In this document: piece by piece, positions 45,144-51,688 of the stretch
Numbering within the stretch: position 1 is the first letter of the stretch
How the letters are laid out: each line of letters begins with the position of its first letter
From: a virus
Virus record (IMG/VR): IMGVR_UViG_3300023210_000033
Span: 1 to 62,424 of that record
Strand: one strand, 5' to 3'
DNA: 62,424 bases
Position numbers and translations under genes: made by a program
The notes under the pieces: model-generated
What the model was told of the DNA's origin: nothing
Databases searched by the model: none
The model's input: only the letters and a program-made list of their open reading frames with translations

Positions 45144-45401
45144 TTACCTTTCTTCGTTTGATGCGTACTCATCTGCGTACTTACAGGCTTCGTTGTACGT
45201 GTTCCCTGCCTGTTCTTCTACGTAGTCAACAAACTTATTGAACCACATTACATTTTCTCTGAGTTGCCCTATTGCATCTTCAAGATTGTCTATACTTGCC
45301 TGACAAGAGTCATTGTCCGGATTCCATTCTTCGCTTTGTAGCATTTCGAAATCTGTGATTGCCATTTTAATTTTACTGATTACTGATGTTGAATTTTCCA
45401 T
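45144..45401 (-). CDS. Acidic hypothetical protein
   Basis: 85 aa, acidic helical protein (many Glu/Asp, CQASIDNLEDAIGQLRENVM), no motif. Part of the accessory module between the GAT-II/GGCT gene and the 178-aa gene. Confidence 0.55.
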   Translation of the reverse strand: MENSTSVISKIKMAITDFEMLQSEEWNPDNDSCQASIDNLEDAIGQLRENVMWFNKFVDYVEEQAGNTYNEACKYADEYASNEER

Positions 45402-45420
45402 TGTGATTGTATTTAATTGA

Positions 45421-45957
45421 TTAATAAATTTTGATTGTTCCTTCGTTTAATTTTTCTGCGTACTCGTTAGCCTTCTTGCGTGACCAAGTCATATATCTGT
45501 TTGGATTCTCGTCAAACAATTCCTCGCTGACATCATCCCAACAAGATTCAACAACCACATATCGCTCAGGATTCTCTTGGTTATCTATCAGTAACTTGTA
45601 CTCGCCATAGTTCATCGTCTCTTCGATTGTGTAGTACGTGTCACCCTCATTGAATGGATACGATTCGTACCATACCTCATCTAATAAATAGTTCTTGCTT
45701 TTGCATATGTATGCAATGAAATTATCCATATGCTTGTGGTCTGTAAACTCCTTGGTCAATGTCCAAAGACCTTTGCCTTTTCCGTAGCTTACCTGCCCTG
45801 TCTCAAATTGAATTGTTGCTTTCATACTCTGTCCTTTTAATTTGTTTAATAATTTTGTTAGTCTTCTGTCTGTGGTCTTGTCCCACATCCTTGCTTTGTC
45901 TGTTTCAACACCTCTAATGAGATGGTATAGTTCGTCTTTAGTGAAAGTGAATTCCAT
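45421..45957 (-). CDS. Hypothetical protein of the accessory module
   Basis: 178 aa, no recognised family. Helical N-terminus (FTKDELYHLIRGVETDKARM), then a beta-rich, aromatic, acidic part (VWYESYPFNEGDTYY, MNYGEYKLLIDNQ) and a C-terminal NRYMTWSRKKANEYAEKL helix. It sits within the amidoligase module, so it could be its substrate or partner, but the sequence does not tell. Confidence 0.6.
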   Translation of the reverse strand: MEFTFTKDELYHLIRGVETDKARMWDKTTDRRLTKLLNKLKGQSMKATIQFETGQVSYGKGKGLWTLTKEFTDHKHMDNFIAYICKSKNYLLDEVWYESYPFNEGDTYYTIEETMNYGEYKLLIDNQENPERYVVVESCWDDVSEELFDENPNRYMTWSRKKANEYAEKLNEGTIKIY

Positions 45958-45961
45958 AGTT

Positions 45962-46123
45962 CTATTTTGATTTTACTGCGGTTAACTTGTCTCGTTTTAT
46001 CCAAGGATATTCATTGATGTTATCATTGTAGATGCGGTCAATGGCTTCCCACTTGGAGTGAGCCGGGATAACTTTGATTAGCTTCCCGGCATACCTTACC
46101 TTGTAATAGTTCTTGCGCTCCAT
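45962..46123 (-). CDS. Small basic protein
   Basis: 53 aa, starting MERKNYYKVRYAGKLIKVIP. Basic, mixed strands and helix, spaced four bases from the 178-aa gene. Too short for a length-filtered search but reads well as a gene. Confidence 0.6.
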   Translation of the reverse strand: MERKNYYKVRYAGKLIKVIPAHSKWEAIDRIYNDNINEYPWIKRDKLTAVKSK

Positions 46124-46124
46124 A

Positions 46125-46337
46125 TTATTTCTTGAATAGTTCGTGGTAAAACAACACGCTTGACACGTACGTTAAGAACATAAGAAACAAGCACACGATT
46201 ACATAGTAAACGTTGCTGACTACTGACGAGTCAAGGTCTCCGTACATTGCGTACATTAGTCTTGCCGCACACGTGTAAACGAATAAGGCTACTGCTACTG
46301 ATAATAATTTTCCTGTGATTTTGATAATTGATTTCAT
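46125..46337 (-). CDS. Small two-span membrane protein
   Basis: 70 aa from the ATG at 46337; the longer reading to 46409 passes through a palindrome copy. Two hydrophobic spans: LLSVAVALFVYTCAARLMYA and VYYVIVCLFLMFLTYVSSVL. It would sit in the inner membrane. It lies between genes of the amidoligase module, so it may anchor or affect the cell envelope. Confidence 0.6.
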   Translation of the reverse strand: MKSIIKITGKLLSVAVALFVYTCAARLMYAMYGDLDSSVVSNVYYVIVCLFLMFLTYVSSVLFYHELFKK

Positions 46338-46344
46338 TTTATTA

Positions 46345-46380
46345 TGGTTTTGTGGAGTGTCCTTAAAGACACTCCGGTTA
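46345..46380. repeat. Extended 36-bp repeat unit with palindrome (46357-46372, CTTAAA centre)
   Basis: Differs at only a few central bases from 47778-47813; includes TGGTTTTGTGGA before and CTCCGGTT after the palindrome. Confidence 0.85.
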
Positions 46381-46390
46381 TTAATTAAGA

Positions 46391-46702
46391 TTATATTTTG
46401 TGCGCCCAAGAGCCATTCTTGTTAATGATTGTTTCTACATCTTCAACATCTGTCCATCGGATATTAACTGCGGTAACATCTTCAAAGGCTACCTTTTGAA
46501 ATTGAAATCCACAAGCATCTGCGATTATGTTCTTTACTCCAAAGTCAATTACTTCAACCCAATCAAGGTTATCTGTATCGAATCCCTCGGTCATATTAAA
46601 TGCTTCAGCATCTGTGGTGATTAGAATTTCATCTACTCTTTTGTTGTTTGCAAAAATTTCTTTGATGTTGTCCTGTCCAAAAATTAATTCGTTTGTATTC
46701 AT
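46391..46702 (-). CDS. Acidic hypothetical protein
   Basis: 103 aa, beta/alpha, acidic (DEILITTDAEAFNMTEGF, WTDVEDVETIINKNGSWAHK). No recognised family. It is flanked on both sides by palindrome hairpins (46357 and 46778), so it may be a single-gene unit. Confidence 0.55.
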   Translation of the reverse strand: MNTNELIFGQDNIKEIFANNKRVDEILITTDAEAFNMTEGFDTDNLDWVEVIDFGVKNIIADACGFQFQKVAFEDVTAVNIRWTDVEDVETIINKNGSWAHKI

Positions 46703-46777
46703 TTTAATTTGATTTTATTGTTCCTGTTTCATCCTTTTGGAATCATCAGCCGGAATACTCATTCCGATACAGGAGGA

Positions 46778-46793
46778 GTGTCCTCGAGGACAC
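46778..46793. repeat. 16-bp palindrome copy (CTCGAG centre, perfect palindrome)
   Basis: Between the amidoligase-like gene's stop and the 103-aa gene; with flanking GGA/TCC the stem is longer. Confidence 0.9.
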
Positions 46794-46809
46794 TCCCTGC
46801 GTTAGAGAA

Positions 46810-47769
46810 TCATCTCCATCCGTTTCTGCGTAGTTCGTTATCCCACAGACTCTGCTGAGAGCGGTTAGGGTCAACCCATCTCACAACCGCTCTGTTAATC
46901 TTTCCGGTCTTCAAGTACTTCTGAAAGCCTTTTGCGATTGTCATAATCTCGTTGACCTTTTCCATATCATTATTGTACATTGACTTTACTACAGGCAAAC
47001 ACTTCTTAAGCAAAGCGTTATGGCTTCCGTTTGGATTGTTAATGCTGAAATCCAAAACGATGTAAAATAACTCGTATCGTCTCCACATCTGCTTTACAGA
47101 TTGGAATCTTGACACAAGGCGAAATTCAACAACATTACCTTTGATTTGTACCGCTTGGTATCTTGTGCCTCTGAAACCTGCATCCATCTGTAGATTAGCG
47201 TAGCAGTAAGTGTTTGTCAATCTCTTGCGAAATAATGAGTAGATGATTCCAACATTCTTGCGCATTGCATTCGCTATCTCTTCACCGGTCATCCCCTCTA
47301 CACCGATTGTAGTGTGACCACCACATCTGTGGTTACTTGGGCTAAATGCATCGTCAATCACTTTCGTAGCATCAAACATCAAAGAGAAAATTTTGTTTCT
47401 CCAATGTCCGGCAGGTAGCAAAGGAATGATGTTGGTTACCGCTTCATATCCACAAGATGAATCTCTTTCGAATCCTGCGAATAATGGATAAGGCTTTGTA
47501 GCACTTCTGTTGATGTTGTTTTTCTCAACTTCAAAACCGATAGTAAACTTGCTCATAAAATCACCATTCAAAACGCTGATTAGATTCTTGCGGTCAACTT
47601 TTTTTAGCTGAGCGATATCTGTATTCTTAGCACCTTTGTGCAATTCCTTGAATCCTCTGTTTTGTGTCGAATGGTATCCGTTGATAACTCCTCTTTCACG
47701 TGTATTGTAGGCATCATCATTGTTGTAGATGTCTTTGTATTGGATTCCTAATTCTGCATTTGTAGTCAT
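46810..47769 (-). CDS. Amidoligase-like (GS-fold COOH-NH2 ligase) protein
   Basis: 319 aa from the ATG at 47769 (MTTNAELG); a GTG at 47805 lies in a palindrome and is rejected. The pattern matches the amidoligase_2 family of glutamine-synthetase-fold ligases: FTIGFEVE (75-82), a DSSCGYEAVT block (103-112), CGGHTTIGVE (139-148) and RYQAVQIKGNVVEFR (193-207), then a Trp-rich helix MWRRYELFYIVLDF. The paired acidic residues and EFR would bind ATP and metal; such enzymes join a carboxylate to an amine, as in peptide or polyamine links. In the same direction as the GAT-II/GGCT gene; together they would form and cut amide bonds. Confidence 0.75.
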   Translation of the reverse strand: MTTNAELGIQYKDIYNNDDAYNTRERGVINGYHSTQNRGFKELHKGAKNTDIAQLKKVDRKNLISVLNGDFMSKFTIGFEVEKNNINRSATKPYPLFAGFERDSSCGYEAVTNIIPLLPAGHWRNKIFSLMFDATKVIDDAFSPSNHRCGGHTTIGVEGMTGEEIANAMRKNVGIIYSLFRKRLTNTYCYANLQMDAGFRGTRYQAVQIKGNVVEFRLVSRFQSVKQMWRRYELFYIVLDFSINNPNGSHNALLKKCLPVVKSMYNNDMEKVNEIMTIAKGFQKYLKTGKINRAVVRWVDPNRSQQSLWDNELRRNGWR

Positions 47770-47777
47770 AATTCCTG

Positions 47778-47813
47778 TGGTTTTGTGGAGTGTCTTCAAG
47801 GACACTCCGGTTT
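47778..47813. repeat. Extended 36-bp repeat unit with palindrome (47790-47805, TTCAAG centre)
   Basis: Between the 215-aa gene and the amidoligase-like gene; partner of 46345-46380. Confidence 0.85.
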
Positions 47814-47826
47814 AGTTTGATTTAAT

Positions 47827-48474
47827 TTAGCTTAATTGTCCGTTAATCATTGCAAGTACTTCCTGCACTTGTGCTTGAGTGTTTCTTGTAAATACTTCAC
47901 CATTTGCATCGATTCTCCAAGCGACATTGTCACCATTTGGATTCTTAAACGATAGTGTAATAATTGTCTCAACTCGCTCTGTAGTATTCTCTACTGCTTC
48001 AGTAATTGCTTCCTGCTCTGCCTCGGCAATCTGTTCCTCTGTAGCATCTTCACTATGCTCTAACGAATCAAGGTCAATGCCTCTGCTGAATTCTAAAAGA
48101 CCGGCAATACTTCTCTGTGCATCATCGCCATTGGCATCACACATTTCGTTGAATGCATCTACAATTCTTTGGTCAAGGTTACCTGCCTTGATGACCTTGT
48201 AGAAGAATGATTTTTGCCATCCGAATACCTTTAGACCGAAATCTTTTTTGCTCCATTCGATTCCCTCTTCAGCAAATAACTCTTTCCCCTCTGTAGATTC
48301 AAAGAATGTCACCGCCTCGTTTACGAGTTTAGACATCTTCATTGTGTGACCGAATTTGCTCTTCTGAGCATTCTTAATTGAACGCTGAATGCGTTTGATG
48401 TCGGTTAAGTTTAATTGCGCTTTCACCTGTGGTAGGTTTAAGAAGGCTGTTTCGATTGATAATAAATTGCTCAT
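47827..48474 (-). CDS. Hypothetical protein, first gene of the leftward operon
   Basis: 215 aa. N-terminal half is basic and helical (LTDIKRIQRSIKNAQKSKFG, FGLKVFGWQKSFFYKVIKAG) and could bind DNA; a strongly acidic linker (about 120-165) follows; the C-terminus is a small beta domain (TLSFKNPNGDNVAWRIDANG). No family recognised. It is nearest the divergent control region and is probably expressed first from the promoter at 48556. Confidence 0.6.
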   Translation of the reverse strand: MSNLLSIETAFLNLPQVKAQLNLTDIKRIQRSIKNAQKSKFGHTMKMSKLVNEAVTFFESTEGKELFAEEGIEWSKKDFGLKVFGWQKSFFYKVIKAGNLDQRIVDAFNEMCDANGDDAQRSIAGLLEFSRGIDLDSLEHSEDATEEQIAEAEQEAITEAVENTTERVETIITLSFKNPNGDNVAWRIDANGEVFTRNTQAQVQEVLAMINGQLS

Positions 48475-48555
48475 AATTTGTAAATTTTAGTGTTAATTAA
48501 TTGATTTTCAGTTAGTTATCTAATTTTGGTGAGGTGTATATCTTTCCCCTCTGTG

Positions 48556-48563
48556 CAAATATA
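48556..48563 (-). promoter_or_regulatory. Leftward promoter -7 box TATATTTG
   Basis: TAnnTTTG match on the minus strand, with a possible -33 TTG (48582-48584) 18 bases away, close to the 19-base Bacteroidetes spacing. Leads the leftward operon from 48474. Confidence 0.6.
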
Positions 48564-48689
48564 GTCTAATTCTCGTTAATACAAAAGGATTAGGTCAAAA
48601 GTTTTTCTGTTCCCCAAGAAAAGTTTAGGTGAATTTATTTTCGTGCAGAGGCTAAGAGATGTCTCTGTGCATCTCGTACTTTTTGCAAA

Positions 48690-48705
48690 GTGTCTTTGAG
48701 GACAC
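48690..48705. repeat. 16-bp palindrome copy (TTTGAG centre)
   Basis: In the divergent control region, next to the GGAGC island. Confidence 0.9.
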
Positions 48706-48713
48706 AAACTTGA

Positions 48714-48830
48714 ACCGGAGCAGTTTTGGTTCGGGTTATGACCGGAGCAGGACGGGAGCAGGACGGGAGCGGAGCAGGATACGAGCGGAGCAATCGCATA
48801 ACGGGAGCGGAGCAGGAGCGGAGCAGGTGC
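48714..48830 (+). repeat. GGAGC-rich repeat island
   Basis: About ten GGAGC units in 110 bases, many as GGGAGC or CGGAGCAGG, in G-rich purine runs unlike the AT-rich surroundings. Irregular spacing of about 5 to 18 bases. Confidence 0.8.
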
Positions 48831-49008
48831 GCACTATGGACACAGGTACACAGGGCTAAAATAAAACGCCAAAAAATCCGGATGCGGTTATTTTTTTTTG
48901 ACCCCCACCCCTCAATTTTTTTTTCGGTTCTGTCAGCGGCTCGTCAGCGCAGCGCCCCATAGAACCTTTTGGTTCAATATGTCTGATAAATTTTTTGTAT
49001 CTTTGGGG

Positions 49009-49164
49009 ATGAGTTATATCGTAGAGATACATAACAGGGTGCGTGTAGGATTTGCATTAGGTTGGAGTTGGTACTCAATAGATGAGGAGTATGACTACGG
49101 AGAACTTATTTTATTTATAGGACTAATAAGTATAAACATAAAGTACACGTATGAAGAAGTTTAA
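49009..49164 (+). CDS. Small hydrophobic hypothetical protein
   Basis: 51 aa from the ATG at 49009 (MSYIVEIHNRVRVGFALGWS). In-frame alternatives lie at 48979 and 48898, but upstream sequence looks non-coding. A TATCTTTG box (48998-49005) lies within that extension and only four bases before 49009. A hydrophobic stretch GELILFIGLISINIKY suggests membrane association. Overlaps the next gene by 14 bases. Confidence 0.5.
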   Translation: MSYIVEIHNRVRVGFALGWSWYSIDEEYDYGELILFIGLISINIKYTYEEV

Positions 49165-49339
49165 AAGTATGGGAGGTCTGACCGTTAAGAATGGTCGCCT
49201 TATAAATGATAGACCTGTTGGAATTTCAGGTATCCAAGAAGCAGTAGAGATGAAGTCATCAATGAAGAAAATTCAGAAGGTGAATATGATTGCTGATGGA
49301 GTAGAATTGTCAGAAGGACGTAAAGGTTTCTTCAGATAG
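49151..49339 (+). CDS. Small basic hypothetical protein
   Basis: 62 aa, MKKFKSMGGLTVKNGRLIND and a basic, helical end (EGRKGFFR). No family recognised. Followed by a bidirectional terminator shared with the tRNA gene. Confidence 0.55.
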   Translation: MKKFKSMGGLTVKNGRLINDRPVGISGIQEAVEMKSSMKKIQKVNMIADGVELSEGRKGFFR

Positions 49340-49361
49340 TGTTGATTGATTGATAGTTGAT

Positions 49362-49397
49362 TTAGAGAGAGGGAGTGATTACCCTCTCTTTTTTTTG
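49362..49397. terminator. Bidirectional terminator
   Basis: AGAGAGGG / CCCTCTCT stem with an eight-base loop, followed by eight T on the plus strand. Serves the 62-aa gene, and lies just after the 3' end of the tRNA. Confidence 0.8.
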
Positions 49398-49471
49398 TAC
49401 CCCCTTCAGGACTCGAACCTGAAACCTACACATTAGAAGTGTGTTGCTCTATCCAATTGAGCTAAGAGGGC
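49398..49471 (-). tRNA. tRNA-Arg (anticodon UCU)
   Basis: 74-base cloverleaf on the minus strand: acceptor GCCCTCT with AGGGGGT, D arm GCTC/GAGC, anticodon stem ACACA/TGTGT with loop CTTCTAA, T arm CAGG-TTCGAGT-CCTG, discriminator A, CCA not encoded. It reads AGA/AGG codons; AGA is the main Arg codon of the phage, so it probably supports late translation. Confidence 0.9.
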
Positions 49472-49494
49472 AGATGTTATTGTATGTTGATAGT

Positions 49495-49640
49495 CTGTCG
49501 TTTGATGTCGGTTATTAATTTGTAACTAACTGATTATTAATAAGATGTCGATAATGTCGATTTTAAAGTAGAATTCCAATATATTTTTTATAATAAGTAA
49601 CCCTATAAATATGTAGTAGTATAGGAGAAGAGTTTGTTGA
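49495..49640. promoter_or_regulatory. Intergenic control element B
   Basis: Within the 284-base gap before groEL, otherwise without a gene. Shares order and sequence with element A: AATTTGTAACTAACTGATTATTA, GTCG pairs, then AATAAGTAaccCTATaaa. It also has an AT-rich run (49574-49590). Confidence 0.5.
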
Positions 49641-49729
49641 CATAAATATAATTTAGACGAGAGTTAAATAAGTATTATACATCACCCTTATTAGATGATA
49701 AATCTACAATTTATTCCTTAAAAGTTTAG

Positions 49730-49737
49730 TATCTTTG
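49730..49737 (+). promoter_or_regulatory. groEL promoter -7 box TATCTTTG
   Basis: Exact TAnnTTTG match, 19 bases before the groEL ATG. Confidence 0.65.
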
Positions 49738-49755
49738 TGATAAATCTAATTTAAT

Positions 49756-51360
49756 ATGAATGAAATAGGGTACTCACCAAAGAATTTAAAGTTTGACGAT
49801 GAAGGTCGTAACAAACTTATTACCGGAATTAGCACGATTGCTAAAGCAGTTAAGTCAACACTCGGTCCATCCGGACAGACTGTGCTAATAGAATCACCTC
49901 ATCACACTCACGGAATCACAGTTACTAAGGACGGAGTTACAGTCGCTAAGGCAGTAGACCTCTTAGACCCGACCGAGAACCTTGCGGTTCGGATGATGAA
50001 GGAATCGGCAGACAGAACTGCAGCATCTGCAGGAGACGGAACTACAACTGCTATAGTTTTAACTGAGGCTTTAGTAAAAGCAGGAATTGAAATGATAGGA
50101 GAAGATACCAATAAGACAGAAGTCTTGAGGGATATCGTAACTAAAACAAATGCAATCTGTGACAATCTAAAGAAGATGTCAAGGGCAGTTACTAAAAGTA
50201 AGTTAAAGGATGTGGCTACTATATCAGCTAACAACGACACAACCATTGGTAACATTATCTCGAAAGTATACAAGGACGTAGGCAAAAATGGCATCGTGAC
50301 TGTTGACCGTTCCCAAACTTCCGAAACATACTTCGAGACAACCAATGGGTTAAAAATAGATAGAGGTTATTCTTCTAACCTTTTTATCAATGACCAAAAG
50401 AAAGATGAGTGTGTCCTTGAAGACACTCTTGTAATGGTATCAGATGCAGAGATAAGTAATATACTACAGATTGAAAATATACTTAAACCTGTATTAGGAG
50501 ATAATAAGAAACTATTAATTATAGCACCGTGTTCGACTAATGTGATAAACACATTAGCTGCGAACGTAATGAAGAGGGGAATCAAAGTTTGTGCCATAAC
50601 CCCTCCTTCATTTGGATACAAGCAACACGAACTTATGCACGACATTGCAGTATCAGTTGGTGCAACATACTTTTCAGAAAAGACAGGAGATGACCTCAGC
50701 CTTATGACTATAGATGACTTAGGTAGTGCAGCTAAAGTTATAGTAGGAAAGAACTCAACGGTATTACTAAAAGAATCAAATGTAATTAGTGAAACCACAG
50801 AAGAGAGAGTTAATCAGTTATGGGATGCTCATAACAATGCAGTAAAGAAAGGTGATAAAGAATTTATCTTGTCAAGGATAGCTTCTCTTACAGGAGGGAT
50901 AGGAGTTATTTATGTAGGAGGTCAAACAGACTTAGAACAAAAAGAACTATACGATAGAGTAGACGATGCAGTATGCGCAGTACGCTCAGCACTTGAAGAA
51001 GGAATTCTTCCCGGTGGTGGATTGGCTCTTTACAAGGAAGCTACCTTCGTTGAAGATGCTAATGGTGGGGTTGCAGGAAAAATTTTAGCGAGAGCACTTC
51101 GTGCTCCTTTATTACAGATTTATGAAAACGCAGGTTTGAAGTTATCAGTAGATGAAGAACAAAAACTTATGTATGATGAAGGTACTGAAGGTATGAACGT
51201 TAAAACAGGAGAGTGGGGAGATATGTATAAGATGGGTGTTATTGACCCATTGAAAGTTACAAGGTCCGCATTACAGAATGCAGTATCAGTAGCAGTAACA
51301 ATTTTATCGACTAACGCTATTATAACAATGGCAAGAACATACGAGGAAAGCGGTGATTAA
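49756..51360 (+). CDS. groEL: Phage GroEL-type chaperonin
   Basis: 534 aa, close to the bacterial length of about 548 but without the GGM tail. Signatures present: TLGPSGQTV (35-43), TKDGVTVAK (57-65), AGDGTTTA (92-99), GGIGVIYVGG and RVDDAVCAVRSALEEGILPGGG (401-422), with D404 at the place of the ATPase Asp398. The place of Asp52 reads Glu (VLIES for VLDKS), a change that could alter ATP turnover. It folds proteins in a ring with GroES, probably large virion proteins here. A palindrome copy (50411-50426) lies inside, encoding CVLEDT. Confidence 0.95.
   Translation: MNEIGYSPKNLKFDDEGRNKLITGISTIAKAVKSTLGPSGQTVLIESPHHTHGITVTKDGVTVAKAVDLLDPTENLAVRMMKESADRTAASAGDGTTTAIVLTEALVKAGIEMIGEDTNKTEVLRDIVTKTNAICDNLKKMSRAVTKSKLKDVATISANNDTTIGNIISKVYKDVGKNGIVTVDRSQTSETYFETTNGLKIDRGYSSNLFINDQKKDECVLEDTLVMVSDAEISNILQIENILKPVLGDNKKLLIIAPCSTNVINTLAANVMKRGIKVCAITPPSFGYKQHELMHDIAVSVGATYFSEKTGDDLSLMTIDDLGSAAKVIVGKNSTVLLKESNVISETTEERVNQLWDAHNNAVKKGDKEFILSRIASLTGGIGVIYVGGQTDLEQKELYDRVDDAVCAVRSALEEGILPGGGLALYKEATFVEDANGGVAGKILARALRAPLLQIYENAGLKLSVDEEQKLMYDEGTEGMNVKTGEWGDMYKMGVIDPLKVTRSALQNAVSVAVTILSTNAIITMARTYEESGD
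50411..50426. repeat. 16-bp palindrome copy (CTTGAA centre)
   Basis: Inside groEL, encoding CVLEDT. Confidence 0.9.
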
Positions 51361-51430
51361 AAAAGAATGGCAATGGATGAGGGAGGACCATCCTTCATCT
51401 GTGGAGTCTCAAATAAAAAAAAGAAACACA

Positions 51431-51688
51431 ATGAAACCAATAGGTAAATATATTTTAATAAACCCAATTGATGAAGAGATGGAAACCAAGTCAGGTTTGT
51501 TGCTTTCAGCAGAAGACTCTAATCAGTTTAGATATAAAAAAGGAACGGTAGTTGTATCGGGAACAGATGTAATTAACATTACAGAAAAAGATACCATCTA
51601 CTATGACAGTCGTGCAGGTTACACTATGATGATAGGCTCTGAGTCTTATACAATCATCAAGGAAGCTGATGTCGTTGTTGTTTTATAA
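51431..51688 (+). CDS. groES: Phage GroES-type co-chaperonin
   Basis: 85 aa from the ATG at 51431 (MKPIGKYILINPIDEEMETK). It has the GroES pattern: KPIGKYILINP start, mobile-loop-like METKSGLLLS, then KKGTVVVSGT and an end AGYTMMIGSE... VVVL. It caps the chaperonin ring. An in-frame extension of 26 residues exists (GTG at 51353, inside groEL), but GroES proteins do not need it. The 3' end overlaps the convergent regulator gene by 32 bases. Confidence 0.85.
   Translation: MKPIGKYILINPIDEEMETKSGLLLSAEDSNQFRYKKGTVVVSGTDVINITEKDTIYYDSRAGYTMMIGSESYTIIKEADVVVVL

Larger units (their letters stand above)
48475..48978. promoter_or_regulatory. Divergent control region (no gene)
   Basis: About 500 bases between the leftward and rightward arms. 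It holds a leftward promoter box (48556-48563), short hairpins, one palindrome copy, a GGAGC-rich island (48714-48830), then C- and T-rich tracts (poly-T 48887-48898, 48917-48925) and a GAACC-TTTT-GGTTC hairpin (48962-48975). It is a candidate replication origin or main control region. Confidence 0.6.

Noticed and set aside
47770-47805. GTG start of the amidoligase-like gene
   Set aside because: The added residues come from the palindrome unit; ATG 47769 gives a normal start.
48659-48962. Two rightward ORFs of 66 and 78 aa through the GGAGC island
   Set aside because: Translation is a low-complexity Gly/Ala/Arg/Ser product of the DNA repeat in two overlapping frames, with no promoter or neighbour support; treated as non-coding.
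49398-49471. tRNA as an integration site
   Set aside because: No integrase gene or repeated tRNA 3' end was seen in the window.
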